Source: Marinisporobacter sp. (GTDB lineage: Bacteria; Bacillota; Clostridia; Peptostreptococcales; Thermotaleaceae). Taken from it: a DNA stretch of 64,000 bases. How positions within the stretch are numbered: position 1 is the stretch's first letter; each line of letters begins with the position of its first letter. Both the position numbers and the translations under genes were made by a program. Location of the stretch: the NCBI GenBank assembly GCA_025210525.1, contig JAOARP010000058.1:1-64000 (forward strand). Direction: 5' to 3'. Below, piece by piece: positions 8,335 to 18,111 of the stretch. Below the pieces are notes generated by a model that was not told where the DNA came from, did not search any database, and saw only the letters and a program-made list of their open reading frames with translations.

Positions 8335-9783
8335 CTATTGTCTTGTATGATCTTTTGTATTTAAGACAGTATGTCTTTTTTTACTTAAAGTGATATCACT
8401 TAAAATGTAGTCTTTCAAATCTTTAAAGTTAAAGGGAGCTAAGGGGGAAACATATGGAATACCGAAGGTAGTAATAGAAACCAAATTACCTATAATTAAG
8501 GTAAACCCCATAGTAAACCCAAACAAACCATAGCTACCAGTTAGCAAAATCAGTAAATATTTTAACAGTCGAAGTGGATTCATAATGGTGTAATCAGGCG
8601 CGATGAAAGAGCTCATAGTCGATAAGGATACGATGATTACCATAAGGGGACTAACAAGACCAGCAGAAACAGCTGCTTGACCAATAACGATAGTTCCTAC
8701 AATACCAATAGCAGGACCTATTTGTTTTGGGAGTCTGATACTAGCTTCTCGGAGTATTTCTGCTACAAATTCCATGATGATTGTTTCTACTAGTGCATTA
8801 AAAGGAACTGTTATTCTTGAAGTTGCTAAGGCTAAAATGTATTGAGGGGGAAGAATATCAGTATGAAAACTAACTAATGCAACATAGAGAGCTGATAAGG
8901 TTAAGGATATTAAAAGAGCTAATAGTCGAATAAACTTCAAAAATATAGATAGAAATAGATTGTCATAATGATCATCATCTGAATCTAAAAATTCAATAAA
9001 AGTCTTGGGTAGGATTAATGCAATATTACTACCTTCAACGAGAATGCATAATTTTCCATCTAGTAGATTGGCACATGCTATATCAGATCGTTCAACGATT
9101 CCAACTTGAGGAAATAAATGAAATGGATTGTTTAATAAAAATTTCTGAATATATCCTGATTCAAGGATACCATCAATATGGATCATTTCTAATTTTTTTT
9201 TGACCTTGCTAACATAATTTGGATTGATAATATCATGAATATATACGACAGCAACGCTTGTTTGAGTTCTTTTACCAATAGTATAGAAATCGATTTTAAG
9301 AGAGGGATCTTTTATTCTATAGCGAATTAAGGATAAATTGGTTTCAAGGTTTTCAGTAAAAGAGTCTTTAGGACCTCTGAGTGAATTTTGTAATTCAGGA
9401 GATTGAACACTTCTCTTTTCAACTTTTAATAGATTGGCCACAAGGTATTGATTATGATTAGTCAAACAAACAATGGTATTGCCCTTTAAAATATAATCTA
9501 TTAAATTATTTTCATTTTCATCAATTGAAACATCATCAATATAGATGACTGAGCAAGCTATATGGGTAAGGGTGAGATTTTTTTTATCTGAACATGCTAA
9601 TATAGGTTTTATAATATTCTGAGAAAGTTTTTCTCGATCTGTAAGTTGTGCTACATATAAAATAAATATCTCTTGTTCTGCAACTAATAATCTTCTTGTG
9701 GAGATACTTAAATTGTTTAGATTTAAATTTTTTATTTGAGCGATTAAATTCTTCTTCTGTTTCATGTTTTTCATCCTATTCAT
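8335..9783 (-). CDS. Spore germination receptor subunit A (GerA family)
   Basis: A 482-residue GerA-family protein, the A subunit of a nutrient germinant receptor in the inner spore membrane. A long hydrophilic N-terminal region (about 1-285) contains the typical S-L-R-G-P-K-D-S-F motif near 148. About five C-terminal membrane segments follow, with the R-L-P-K-Q-I-G-P-A-I-G motif near 350. It is the last gene of a B-C-A operon and its start overlaps the gerC stop. ATG at 9783 is given, but AGGATG followed by a third ATG at 9765 is also a good start. The germinant is unknown. Confidence 0.92.
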   Translation of the reverse strand: MNRMKNMKQKKNLIAQIKNLNLNNLSISTRRLLVAEQEIFILYVAQLTDREKLSQNIIKPILACSDKKNLTLTHIACSVIYIDDVSIDENENNLIDYILKGNTIVCLTNHNQYLVANLLKVEKRSVQSPELQNSLRGPKDSFTENLETNLSLIRYRIKDPSLKIDFYTIGKRTQTSVAVVYIHDIINPNYVSKVKKKLEMIHIDGILESGYIQKFLLNNPFHLFPQVGIVERSDIACANLLDGKLCILVEGSNIALILPKTFIEFLDSDDDHYDNLFLSIFLKFIRLLALLISLTLSALYVALVSFHTDILPPQYILALATSRITVPFNALVETIIMEFVAEILREASIRLPKQIGPAIGIVGTIVIGQAAVSAGLVSPLMVIIVSLSTMSSFIAPDYTIMNPLRLLKYLLILLTGSYGLFGFTMGFTLIIGNLVSITTFGIPYVSPLAPFNFKDLKDYILSDITLSKKRHTVLNTKDHTRQ

Positions 9784-10922
9784 TAAGAGTCTTGGCCATT
9801 TGGATCAAATAAATTTTTATTAATAATTTTCGTTGTAACAAATACATTAATATCTACTTGAGGATAAATATCTGACCATTTGATTTTTTCATAAATATTA
9901 GGGTGATCACCTCTAAAATATCTTGCAAATTGAAAAATATCACATTTGTATTCTTTTTGAGACTTATGAATAATACTTTTGATGTCTTTTTGTATTTTTA
10001 GAGAAAGAGCATTTTCTAGTTGTTGTAAGTCTTTTTTACTAATAGGATTAACGTAATATTGATAAATCAATTCTGCACTTAAATCTAAATGGATATCTAT
10101 GCTAATTTTTTCTTTATTTTGTTTTGTTGAAATTTTTCTTTTATCAATAGTTGTGCGAAAGGATAATTTGTTTTTGGCATCTTTAGGGTGTGTAAGGATT
10201 TCGCTGATAGTAGCTTTTTTCGATAAAATATACAATAATCCACTAGTATGATCTCTAGGAATAACATCTATTAATTTAGAATCTTTCATTACTGCAAGAC
10301 CTAAATATTTTATACAATCCTTTTCTTTTCCTATATAAGGAAGTAAAAAACCTACTTCTTCCATTGATATAGAGGAAAGAATTTTTCCAATATTAGTATA
10401 TAAAGCTTGACCTTCATTTGTTAAATAATCAATATTATGTTCGATAAAAAATCCTACTGAGATGTCATTAGGTAAGCTAGTCTGTAGCAATTGACTGGAA
10501 GACCCATGGCTTACGGCACTAAGAACTGTTTTTCTATAATCATATATTTTATTGATTCGGTTCATATAAGATTCTATACCTTCCTTTGCATAATTTTCAC
10601 CAAAGACAACAACTCTTGTAGCTCCTAAAAAAGTTGTATATGGTTGTTGACTATTTAGATCATTTCTAGCTTTTTCAAAGGTTTTACCATAAGATCGGTT
10701 TGTATATACACTAGTTATTTTAGCTTCTTCTTGTGCTTTTCCTGATTCGGATGCAAGTTTAGCTGTTTCTGTAGAAAGCTCAATAGTATTTTTAAGACGA
10801 TCTATACCTACAGAGATGACGATACTTTTTTTATCGATATCTTTATAACCACTACAACCTGTTAATAATAATAATAGAACTAGCATATATAGTTTTTTTA
10901 ATTTATTAGAAAGCTTTATCAT
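9783..10922 (-). CDS. Spore germination receptor lipoprotein (Ger(x)C family)
   Basis: A 379-residue C subunit of a Ger nutrient receptor. The N-terminal lipoprotein signal has a hydrophobic core and the lipobox L-L-T-G-C near residue 23, so the mature protein should be anchored by diacylglycerol and is a substrate of the Lgt encoded at 50.1 kb. The R-N-D-L-N-S-Q-Q region and the C-terminal mixed alpha/beta domain fit the family. It overlaps gerB by 17 bases and gerA by one base, so all three genes appear translationally coupled. Confidence 0.9.
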   Translation of the reverse strand: MIKLSNKLKKLYMLVLLLLLTGCSGYKDIDKKSIVISVGIDRLKNTIELSTETAKLASESGKAQEEAKITSVYTNRSYGKTFEKARNDLNSQQPYTTFLGATRVVVFGENYAKEGIESYMNRINKIYDYRKTVLSAVSHGSSSQLLQTSLPNDISVGFFIEHNIDYLTNEGQALYTNIGKILSSISMEEVGFLLPYIGKEKDCIKYLGLAVMKDSKLIDVIPRDHTSGLLYILSKKATISEILTHPKDAKNKLSFRTTIDKRKISTKQNKEKISIDIHLDLSAELIYQYYVNPISKKDLQQLENALSLKIQKDIKSIIHKSQKEYKCDIFQFARYFRGDHPNIYEKIKWSDIYPQVDINVFVTTKIINKNLFDPNGQDS

Positions 10923-11985
10923 ATTTTTTCACCTTTGTAATAACTAATAATATAATAGGGATAATTGTTTCAAGAACGATGCCTACATAGGTCATAAATT
11001 TTAATATTTCTTCTGCCTGCTCAATAGTAGTAGGGATAATTGAGACAACAAAAGATAATAGAATAACAACACCACAGACAATTATATAATGGATATTTTT
11101 AAACCATTTACTTGTAAAAAAAGTTACTGCATACAAACCAGTGGTATTTGTAGTGAATACACTCATAATCCATGTGATCAAAAGAATACCATCAAGTCTT
11201 TTTAAAAAACTAAAATATGGAATATCTATTCTTCTTACAGCTGCAAGTAATGTATCCTTATAATGGACAATGTCATCTATACCCATAACTGATAAGCATG
11301 CTTCTTGTAAAACAATATAGAAAAGACCTATGAAAGTCATCATACATATTGTATATTTAAAAACATTTTTATTATTTTTTTTATGAATAGGAATAACTGT
11401 TAAAATTCCTATCCCTAAAAAAGAAAATATAGTTTGATAAGATGCTTGTAAATAAGTAGAAATATTTTTGCCAGTAAAAAAGGGTTTAATATTTACAAAT
11501 TCTCCTTGAGTAGATATGAGAAAATATAAAAATAAAGTAATAACAATAATGAACATTCCATATAATTCACAAATCATGGCAAGTGCCTTTAATTTTTTTA
11601 TTACAATATAAAATATAACGAAATGAAAAAGTAAAGATAGTTGCCAGATGGAAGTTTTAAGCAAAATGGTAAGTTTAACGGTTTCACAAAATATTCTAGT
11701 GACCATAGCACTCGATATAAAAAAATGTATAATATATGGAATGGTTATAAACTTACCTATGAGTAATTGGCTGTAATCAAATAACGTTTTGTTTTTGTAA
11801 ATATAGCCTAGATATACAATTATATTTGCAAAAATAGTATATACAATTGTCGAAACTAATAAGGGTATCCATCCTTCAGTACCTATGTTTTGTCCAATAT
11901 CCTTTGGAAGACTCATAACCCCATATCCTACAATATGAGCAAATATAATAAATGCAATTTGTCTATTTGTAATATATTCATTCAT
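10906..11985 (-). CDS. Spore germination receptor permease subunit (GerB family)
   Basis: A 359-residue integral membrane protein of the GerAB/amino-acid permease family (APC superfamily), with about ten hydrophobic segments and the start pattern R-Q-I-A-F-I-I-F followed by G-Y-G-V-M-S-L-P. The B subunit is thought to bind germinant amino acids. It is the first gene of the reverse-strand operon, so the order is B-C-A rather than the A-B-C of Bacillus gerA. The ATG lies behind TTGGAGATT. It should be made in the forespore late in sporulation. A sigma-G promoter could not be assigned with confidence. Confidence 0.9.
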   Translation of the reverse strand: MNEYITNRQIAFIIFAHIVGYGVMSLPKDIGQNIGTEGWIPLLVSTIVYTIFANIIVYLGYIYKNKTLFDYSQLLIGKFITIPYIIHFFISSAMVTRIFCETVKLTILLKTSIWQLSLLFHFVIFYIVIKKLKALAMICELYGMFIIVITLFLYFLISTQGEFVNIKPFFTGKNISTYLQASYQTIFSFLGIGILTVIPIHKKNNKNVFKYTICMMTFIGLFYIVLQEACLSVMGIDDIVHYKDTLLAAVRRIDIPYFSFLKRLDGILLITWIMSVFTTNTTGLYAVTFFTSKWFKNIHYIIVCGVVILLSFVVSIIPTTIEQAEEILKFMTYVGIVLETIIPIILLVITKVKKYDKAF

Positions 11986-12025
11986 GTTTAATCTCCAATT
12001 TCAATTCATAATATAGAGGGACTTT

Positions 12026-12160
12026 AGTTATCTAATAAAATATCAATTTCTAATGTTTTATTTTTAAAGAATACTAATTGTATGATAAACAAGTCCTTAG
12101 AGATCAGTATTGCCTAAAATTTAATGAAACAAACCAAATAGGTTGAGTTATCTAATAAAA
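12026..12160. repeat. Exact 15-bp direct repeat upstream of gerB
   Basis: AGTTATCTAATAAAA occurs at 12026-12040 and again at 12146-12160, exactly 120 bases apart, in the 205-base gap between gerB and the bactofilin gene. No gene lies in this gap. The repeats may be regulatory sites for the germination operon, but in AT-rich DNA this is only suggestive. Confidence 0.5.
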
Positions 12161-12173
12161 GTAATTTAAAACA

Positions 12174-12202
12174 TAAAAAAAAGAGGTTTTTTAAGCCTCT
12201 TT
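12174..12202 (-). terminator. Terminator after the bactofilin gene
   Basis: On the minus strand AAAGAGG pairs with CCTCTTT and a run of U follows. The bactofilin stop codon lies in the loop. Confidence 0.8.
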
Positions 12203-12589
12203 CTTTTTAGGATTTAATTTAGAAACATTGTCTGAAGCAGAAATATCTTTCATTGTACATTTTCCTTCAAAAACAGCTTTATCTTCTACTACAAGACTAG
12301 AAACATGAATGTCACCGATTACTTTACCAGAAGCATTTAATTTTAATTGACTTTCTGCAGTAATATTTCCTTCTACAGATCCAGATACAATTACGTTACT
12401 TGCTGAAATATCTCCAATCATTTTACCCTCTTCTCCAAGAATAACATCGCCTTTAACAGAAATATTCCCAACAAATTCGCCATCGATGCGAACGGTACCA
12501 TCTGCATTTAATTTTCCTTCAAATTTTGAATTTTTACCAATAAGGGTATCGACTTTTTCATGGGATGTAGTATTGTTTTTTCCAAACAT
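12191..12589 (-). CDS. Bactofilin (polymer-forming cytoskeletal protein)
   Basis: A 132-residue bactofilin with a central right-handed beta-helix (about residues 20-115). The repeats of about 17 residues have the pattern G-x-(V/I)-x-(G/I)-D/E, flanked by short disordered ends. Bactofilins polymerise without nucleotide at the membrane and often position cell-wall enzymes. The gene sits 15 bases downstream of an M23 endopeptidase gene on the same strand, the same pairing known for shape-determining bactofilin/M23 modules. A role in cell or spore shape is therefore inferred. The start is ATG after AGGAGG. Confidence 0.92.
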   Translation of the reverse strand: MFGKNNTTSHEKVDTLIGKNSKFEGKLNADGTVRIDGEFVGNISVKGDVILGEEGKMIGDISASNVIVSGSVEGNITAESQLKLNASGKVIGDIHVSSLVVEDKAVFEGKCTMKDISASDNVSKLNPKKKEA

Positions 12590-12604
12590 TTTTGTTCCTC
12601 CTAA

Positions 12605-13537
12605 TTATTTATTTAAAACTCTTTGTGGATCGATTTGTTGACCGTTATAATGAACTTCAAAGTGTACATGAGGACCCGTACTTCTTCCTGTATTGCCCAT
12701 TTTTGCAATGGTATCACCCTCTTGGACTTTTTGACCTACCTTTACAAGGAGTGAGCTGTTATGGGCATATAAACTGCGATAACCATATCCATGGGAAATA
12801 ATAATCATTTTTCCATAAGCTGAATTCCAACCAGCAAATGTAACAATTCCAGTACCTGCTGTGCGAACAGGTGTACCAATTTTATTAGCAATATCTATTC
12901 CAGTATGAAAATCTCTTCTGCCAGTAAATGGGGAACGTCTATATCCAAATTTCGAAGTAATCTTACCTTTTGTAGGCATTTTATTAGGTTTAGCATCTAA
13001 AAATTTCAATTGCTTTTTCACATCACCAATGAGGACATTGAGATTTTCAGTTTCTTGATCCATTTTAGTTGCTAAGATTTTCATAGTTTCTTCCATCGGA
13101 GCAGACGGATTTGTAATACTTGGTAGAGTCAATGTATTTCTAAAAGAAGACCTAGAAACAGGTTGAGATGAGGAAGATTTCTTGTCCTTTAAGCCTACTA
13201 AATTTCTTGTTTGAATTTCCAATTCATCTAATGTAGATAATTTTTGAGATACTTCACTTGTTATATTTTCTAATTCATTTATTCGAAGGGCTTGAGTGTT
13301 GTTAACTTCTTGAAGTTGTGATAAATCATCTGTCTGGTTATTAAGCTGCTGAGTAAGATGAATATTAGAATAAATTAAAAACATTAAGGAAATACAAATA
13401 GTAGCAATAATCATTCCAAAGATATGTAAAAACATTCTTTTAAACTTAAGTTGGCGAACATGATTTCCTGAATGTGGTACAATCATAATATGAAGAGATT
13501 CATTTGCAATTTGTTTTAAATTTTTATAAAAGTTCAT
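12605..13537 (-). CDS. Membrane-anchored M23 family metalloendopeptidase
   Basis: A 310-residue murein hydrolase. A short cytoplasmic N-terminus is followed by one transmembrane segment (about 34-54), a coiled coil (about 60-105) and a C-terminal M23/LytM domain (about 195-308). Zinc ligands are visible in H-T-G-I-D and H-V-H-F-E, with Y-G-x-x-x-I-I-S-H in between. The domain should face the wall and cut peptide cross-links. Its pairing with the downstream bactofilin suggests localised wall remodelling. The start follows CGAGGTACAAAAA on the minus strand. Other M23 proteins of this build act in sporulation (SpoIIQ-like), but SpoIIQ identity is not supported. Confidence 0.9.
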   Translation of the reverse strand: MNFYKNLKQIANESLHIMIVPHSGNHVRQLKFKRMFLHIFGMIIATICISLMFLIYSNIHLTQQLNNQTDDLSQLQEVNNTQALRINELENITSEVSQKLSTLDELEIQTRNLVGLKDKKSSSSQPVSRSSFRNTLTLPSITNPSAPMEETMKILATKMDQETENLNVLIGDVKKQLKFLDAKPNKMPTKGKITSKFGYRRSPFTGRRDFHTGIDIANKIGTPVRTAGTGIVTFAGWNSAYGKMIIISHGYGYRSLYAHNSSLLVKVGQKVQEGDTIAKMGNTGRSTGPHVHFEVHYNGQQIDPQRVLNK

Positions 13538-13747
13538 TTTTTGTACCTCGCTCTATAAATTACTGATAACAATAGTACTTCTACAAAATTTTCAAAATTC
13601 CTCTTTTATTTGATAAAGAAATATTTTAAAAATTAATTAGAAGAAGGAAATGATATACTGTATGTAGAAAATAATAAAGTAGAATATTACATTTAGAAAA
13701 ATTGAAATAACTTTAATTGAAAATATATAGGAAGTGGAGTGAACAAT

Positions 13748-14755
13748 GTGAGTATAACTATTAAAGATGTAGCGAAAAGAGCAGGTGTTTCTATTTCTAC
13801 TGTATCTCGAGTGATTAATGGATCTAAACCTGTAAGTAGTGAAATACGTCAAAAGGTGTTAAAGGTAATTGAGGAAACTGGATATAGACCGAATCCTGTA
13901 GCAAGAAGTTTAGTTATGAAAAAGAGTCAATTAATAGGAGTGGTAGTTCCTGATATATCGAATGCATTTATTGGAGAAATTTTAAATGGTATAGAAGAAA
14001 TTGGTAAAATGTATGGATATGATATTTTATTATGTAATACATATGGGGATTTAGAGGAAGAATTAAGATATTTGAATCTACTAAGAGCAAAGCAAGTAGA
14101 AGGAATTATATTTATGACTTGGAAGCTTGAGGAAAAATTAGTTGAGTATCTTGAAACAATTGATATCCCTGTATCATTAGTAAATAGAAATACTAGTAAT
14201 CTACATATTCCATCTGTATCTATTGATAATTTTGAGGCTGCCTATGAAATGACAAAATTTCTTATTGAAAATGGACACAAAAATATTGCTTTGATTCGTA
14301 GTAGTCTTGACCAAAATGCCTTTGGTCTGGATCAATATAATGGATATAAGAAGGCATTAGAAGAAAATGGACTCAAAGTCGATGAAAATTTAGTTAAGTA
14401 TGGAAATTGGAAATTGGAAAATAGCTATGAAATTGTAAAAGAATTTATAGATGAGAAGGTTTTACCAACTGCAATTTTTGCAGCGAGTGATGAAATGGCT
14501 ATTGGAGCTATTAATTGTCTATTAGATAATGGATACAAGGTTCCAAAGGATGTTTCTGTTGTTGGATTTAATGATATAAAGCTAGCGTCTATATATAGAC
14601 CTAATTTAACGACGATTCATCAACCGATTTATGATATTGGTGCTGTTGCTATGAGAATGATTGTTAAAAAAATTAATGGAGAAGAAATAGATCATCATGT
14701 TATTACGCTTCCTCATGAATTAATGGTAAGAGAAAGTAGCAAGAATATAGAATAA
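13748..14755 (+). CDS. LacI-family transcriptional regulator
   Basis: A 335-residue LacI/GalR regulator. It has an N-terminal helix-turn-helix (I-K-D-V-A-K-R-A-G-V-S-I-S-T-V-S-R-V about residues 4-22), a hinge (R-P-N-P-V-A-R-S-L) and a periplasmic-binding-protein-like sensor (about 60-330). GTG at 13748 is chosen because GGAG lies 8 bases upstream; the in-frame GTG at 13739 overlaps that site. No sugar catabolic gene adjoins it, so the effector and targets are unknown. It is divergent from the M23/bactofilin operon across a gap of about 210 bases. Confidence 0.9.
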   Translation: MSITIKDVAKRAGVSISTVSRVINGSKPVSSEIRQKVLKVIEETGYRPNPVARSLVMKKSQLIGVVVPDISNAFIGEILNGIEEIGKMYGYDILLCNTYGDLEEELRYLNLLRAKQVEGIIFMTWKLEEKLVEYLETIDIPVSLVNRNTSNLHIPSVSIDNFEAAYEMTKFLIENGHKNIALIRSSLDQNAFGLDQYNGYKKALEENGLKVDENLVKYGNWKLENSYEIVKEFIDEKVLPTAIFAASDEMAIGAINCLLDNGYKVPKDVSVVGFNDIKLASIYRPNLTTIHQPIYDIGAVAMRMIVKKINGEEIDHHVITLPHELMVRESSKNIE

Positions 14756-14818
14756 AGAATATTTCACCTTCTATATAGAAATAATAAAGTTAGATTATGA
14801 TTATAGGAGGTGGTTCTT

Positions 14819-15064
14819 TTGAGAAAAATAGCTGTAGAAAGATCACTAGAAAATGTGAAAAATTATCTTAATACTAATGGATACGAAGTTACAGACCTTG
14901 AAAGTGCTAAATCAAATTTAAAAGGTTTTGATGCAATTGTTGTTTCAGGGCAAAATAGTAATCTATTAGGCATGCAGGATACAAATACAAGAGCATCTGT
15001 TATCAATGCAACAGGAATGACTCCTGAAGATGTTCAAAAACAAATAACAAATCGATTTAGTTAA
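14819..15064 (+). CDS. UPF0180 (YkuS-like) protein
   Basis: An 81-residue protein of the UPF0180 family found in Firmicutes; its function is unknown. It shows the family pattern I-A-V-E-x-S-L, L-x-x-x-G-Y-E-V, D-A-I-V-V-S-G and V-I-N-A-x-G-M-T-P-E-x-V. TTG at 14819 is preferred because AGGAGG at 14805-14810 is 8 bases upstream. The GTG at 14810 lies inside the ribosome-binding site. The gene is followed immediately by a strong terminator, so it is probably expressed alone. Confidence 0.85.
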   Translation: MRKIAVERSLENVKNYLNTNGYEVTDLESAKSNLKGFDAIVVSGQNSNLLGMQDTNTRASVINATGMTPEDVQKQITNRFS

Positions 15065-15086
15065 GACCTCTTTTGAGGTCTTTTTT
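15063..15086 (+). terminator. Rho-independent terminator
   Basis: A perfect 8-bp stem AAGACCTC / GAGGTCTT with a TTTT loop and a U run, directly after the UPF0180 stop. Confidence 0.9.
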
Positions 15087-15178
15087 GCTTTAAGGATAGC
15101 AATTTATGATGAAAAATACTATAATATATCTATTATGTAGAAAAATAAATGCAAGGATTATATGAGAGTGAGGAAAAA

Positions 15179-17095
15179 ATGAGAATAAATGATTTTTTAC
15201 CAATATGTAAAGAAAATATGGGAAAAAGAGGATGGAATCAATTAGATTTTATTATTGTTACAGGAGATGCTTATGTAGACCATCCCAGTTTTGGTACAGC
15301 TATTATTTCAAGGGTTTTAGAAGATGCAGGCTATAAGGTAGGGATTATTGCCCAACCAGATTGGAAAAACATTAATGATTTTAAAAGATTAGGAAGACCT
15401 AGACTTGGTTTTTTAATTAATGCAGGAAATCTAGATTCTATGGTGAATCATTATTCTGTAAATAAAAAAAGAAGAAAAGAAGATTTATATGCTCCTGGAG
15501 GGAAAATGGGATTAAGACCTGACCGAGCGACTATTGTATATACCAATATGGTAAGGCAAGCCTATAAAAAAATTCCTATTATTATTGGAGGGATCGAAGC
15601 TAGTTTAAGAAGATTTGCTCATTATGATTATTGGAATGATTCAGTGAGAAGGTCTATTTTATTTGATAGTGAAGCAGATTTATTGATATATGGTATGGGA
15701 GAAAAACAAGTTATAGAAATTGCAGAACATCTAAATAATGGATTAGACATTCAATATATTCGACATATTCCAGGAACTTGCTATAAAGTAGAGCAGATAG
15801 AAGAAGTTTATGATTATATTCAGGTACCTTCTTTTGAAAAAGTAAGGGAAGACAAGATCTCTTATGCAAAAGCTTTTAAAATCCAATATGAAGAACAAGA
15901 TAGTATTAGAGGTCAAGTCATTGTTCAAAAACATAAAGATACCTATATTGTGCAAAACCCTCCAGCTATGCCACTTACGCAAGTTGAACTCGATAGAGTA
16001 TATGATTTACCATATATGAGAAATTATCATCCTATTTATGAGAAAATGGGAGGAGTTCCTGCTATTAAGGAAGTAAAATATAGTATTGTTAGTGAAAGAG
16101 GTTGTTTTGGAAGTTGTTCTTTTTGTGCCTTGACCTTTCATCAAGGAAGAGTGATTCAAAGTAGGAGTCAAGAATCTATGATGAAGGAAGCAAAGAGGAT
16201 TGTAGAAGATAAAGATTTTAAAGGATATATACATGATGTGGGTGGACCAACAGCAAACTTTAGACATGTTGCTTGTGAAAAACAAAAAACATATGGAACT
16301 TGTAAAAATAAGCAGTGTTTACATCCTAAACCATGTAAAAACTTAAATGCTGATCATACTGAGTACTTAGAGGTTTTAAGAAAACTTAGAAGTATAGAAG
16401 GGGTAAAAAAGGTTTTTGTTCGCTCTGGTCTTAGATATGATTATATTATGGCGGATAAGAAAGATGAGTTTTTAAAGGAATTATGTGAACATCATGTAAG
16501 TGGACAGCTAAAGGTTGCACCTGAGCATGTATCACCTAAAGTGTTAGGATTAATGGGAAAACCAAAAAGAGAAGTGTATGATAGGTTTGTAGATAAATTT
16601 TACAAAATAAATGACAAAATTGGGAAAAAACAATTTTTAGTGCCTTATTTGATGTCTAGCCATCCAGGGAGCGACTTAAATGCTGCTATTGAGATGGCAG
16701 AGTATTTAAGAGATATTCACTATCATCCTCAGCAAGTACAAGATTTTTATCCAACACCAGGAACTTTGTCAACTTGTATGTTTTATACAGGATTAGATCC
16801 TAGAAATATGAGGTCTGTGTATGTTCCTAAGACACGAGAAGAAAAGACTATGCAAAGGGCATTGCTTCAATATAGAAATCCTAAAAACTATGACTTAGTA
16901 AAGAAAGCGTTGACGTTAGCAGGAAGAAAAGATTTAATTGGAAATGGTCCTAAATGTTTGATTAAATCAGAAGAAGGTAAAAATAAAAAAGATGCATTAA
17001 AGAGAAATAGTCATAAAAAAGATCAATTGAGGAAAAATGAGAAGCAAAAGAATAAAAGACAAAAAAATAAATCTCGAAAAAATAGAAGATCATGA
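15179..17095 (+). CDS. YgiQ-family radical SAM protein
   Basis: A 638-residue radical SAM protein of the YgiQ family. The N-terminal region carries [10 protein letters not shown]. The radical SAM cluster motif is C-F-G-S-C-S-F-C (C-x3-C-x2-C) near residue 315, and a second cysteine-rich stretch (C-x5-C-x4-C-x4-C) follows near 370-395. The C-terminal ~45 residues are very rich in K/R/N, as in many family members. ATG at 15179 behind GTGAGG is chosen over the ATG at 15149, which lacks a ribosome-binding site. The reaction is not established. Confidence 0.9.
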   Translation: MRINDFLPICKENMGKRGWNQLDFIIVTGDAYVDHPSFGTAIISRVLEDAGYKVGIIAQPDWKNINDFKRLGRPRLGFLINAGNLDSMVNHYSVNKKRRKEDLYAPGGKMGLRPDRATIVYTNMVRQAYKKIPIIIGGIEASLRRFAHYDYWNDSVRRSILFDSEADLLIYGMGEKQVIEIAEHLNNGLDIQYIRHIPGTCYKVEQIEEVYDYIQVPSFEKVREDKISYAKAFKIQYEEQDSIRGQVIVQKHKDTYIVQNPPAMPLTQVELDRVYDLPYMRNYHPIYEKMGGVPAIKEVKYSIVSERGCFGSCSFCALTFHQGRVIQSRSQESMMKEAKRIVEDKDFKGYIHDVGGPTANFRHVACEKQKTYGTCKNKQCLHPKPCKNLNADHTEYLEVLRKLRSIEGVKKVFVRSGLRYDYIMADKKDEFLKELCEHHVSGQLKVAPEHVSPKVLGLMGKPKREVYDRFVDKFYKINDKIGKKQFLVPYLMSSHPGSDLNAAIEMAEYLRDIHYHPQQVQDFYPTPGTLSTCMFYTGLDPRNMRSVYVPKTREEKTMQRALLQYRNPKNYDLVKKALTLAGRKDLIGNGPKCLIKSEEGKNKKDALKRNSHKKDQLRKNEKQKNKRQKNKSRKNRRS

Positions 17096-17162
17096 AAGAT
17101 TTGACGAAAACTTATCTTTTTTGTACAATAGTTTATTAGAAAAAGTAAAGAGGTGAAGAAAA

Positions 17163-17333
17163 ATGTTTCCAAAAGAAAAACTTAATCGTATAAATTTTTT
17201 AGCTAAAAAATCTAAAAATGAGGGATTAACTCAAAAAGAAAAAATAGAACAGAAAAAGCTTAGAGAAGAATATTTACAAAACTTTAGAAGCAATTTTAGA
17301 AAACAATTAGAAAATATTGAATTAGTTGATTAA
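17163..17333 (+). CDS. DUF896 (YnzC/UPF0291) protein
   Basis: A short 56-residue gene. The protein begins M-F-P-K-E-K-L-N-R-I-N and contains G-L-T-x-x-E-K-x-E-Q-K-x-L-R-x-E-Y-L, the DUF896 signature, with a second helix F-R-x-N-F-R-K-Q-L. In Bacillus this family includes an SOS-operon protein of unresolved function. It is a soluble two-helix hairpin. AAGAGGTGAAGAAAA precedes the ATG. The gene has its own terminator downstream and lies 67 bases after ygiQ. Confidence 0.88.
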   Translation: MFPKEKLNRINFLAKKSKNEGLTQKEKIEQKKLREEYLQNFRSNFRKQLENIELVD

Positions 17334-17340
17334 GACTAAA

Positions 17341-17380
17341 ATACAAAAAAGAATAAATGGCATTTATTCTTTTTTTGTAT
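17341..17380 (+). terminator. Rho-independent terminator
   Basis: A long, nearly perfect stem: ATACAAAAAAGAATAAATG pairs with CATTTATTCTTTTTTTGTAT. It follows the DUF896 gene. Confidence 0.85.
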
Positions 17381-17462
17381 GAATAAAAGGGAAAGTGTCA
17401 AATTTATAGAATATAGATAAATAAGATAAAATCGTGTAGATTCCATAAAGGGGGAGAATAAG

Positions 17463-17921
17463 ATGTCAGAAAAACAATATGTTATATTTAAGCTAGAGAA
17501 TGAATCTTATGGGGTAGATATCATGAACGTAAAAGAAATCTGCGAATACAAAGAAAGTGTAAAGGTGCCTAATACGCCTCAATTTGTTGATGGTATTATT
17601 AACTTAAGAGGAGATATTATACCTATTATCAATTTAAAAAAGAGATTCAATCTACAAGATTCAGAAATAAATTCAGATACAAGAATTATTGTGATTGGGA
17701 TGAAGGAAAAACAAGTGGGTTTTGTTGTAGATGAAGCTTCTCAAGTATTAAGAATGAGTGAAGAAAATGTTGAGGCAGCACCAGAAATTGTTGTTGGTGT
17801 GGACAAAAAATATATTACAGGTGTTGGAAAGCTAGAAGATAAAATTGTTTTATTACTAGACTTAGAATATATTCTTACAGAGGATGAAAAAGAAAAAATA
17901 CAACAAATATCTCAAGAATAA
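17463..17921 (+). CDS. CheW-like chemotaxis coupling protein
   Basis: A 152-residue single CheW domain, the adaptor that links chemoreceptors to the CheA kinase. Motifs are F-x-L-x-x-E-x-Y-G-V-D-I, V-P-N-T-P-x-F-V-D-G-I-I-N-L-R-G near residue 36, and the V-V-D-x-A-S-x-V-L stretch near 90. It is a stand-alone gene with no che or receptor gene beside it, so it may serve a distant chemotaxis array or a non-motility CheW system. The start ATG follows GGGGGAGAATAAG. Confidence 0.92.
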   Translation: MSEKQYVIFKLENESYGVDIMNVKEICEYKESVKVPNTPQFVDGIINLRGDIIPIINLKKRFNLQDSEINSDTRIIVIGMKEKQVGFVVDEASQVLRMSEENVEAAPEIVVGVDKKYITGVGKLEDKIVLLLDLEYILTEDEKEKIQQISQE

Positions 17922-18111
17922 AATTATTTTGACGATAAGGGAAGGAATCATGAATAAAGAATTTGTTTTTAAAATATTTATGACGAAAAAATAAAAAATT
18001 AGAACTTTATGTAAACAAAAAAAGTGTGTTTGACAACAGCAATAGTCAAATTTTCAACCTATACTTAGTGTATAATTAATTTCAACATACAATATATAGG
18101 GGGATATACTA

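Noticed and set aside
12592-12801. Plus-strand frame opposite the M23 peptidase gene
   Set aside because: It is antisense to a conserved domain, with no ribosome-binding site and no recognisable product.
15149-15178. Upstream ATG of ygiQ giving ten extra residues
   Set aside because: It has no ribosome-binding site, whereas the ATG at 15179 has GTGAGG and matches the family start.
17952-17996. 14-codon frame (ATGAATAAAGAATTT...) behind an AAGGGAAGG-like site after cheW
   Set aside because: Too short, no family resemblance and no terminator of its own; probably chance.
18029-18052. TTTGAC...GTCAAA inverted repeat before the secreted-protein gene as an operator
   Set aside because: Arms are only 6 bp in AT-rich DNA and no promoter elements align convincingly with it.
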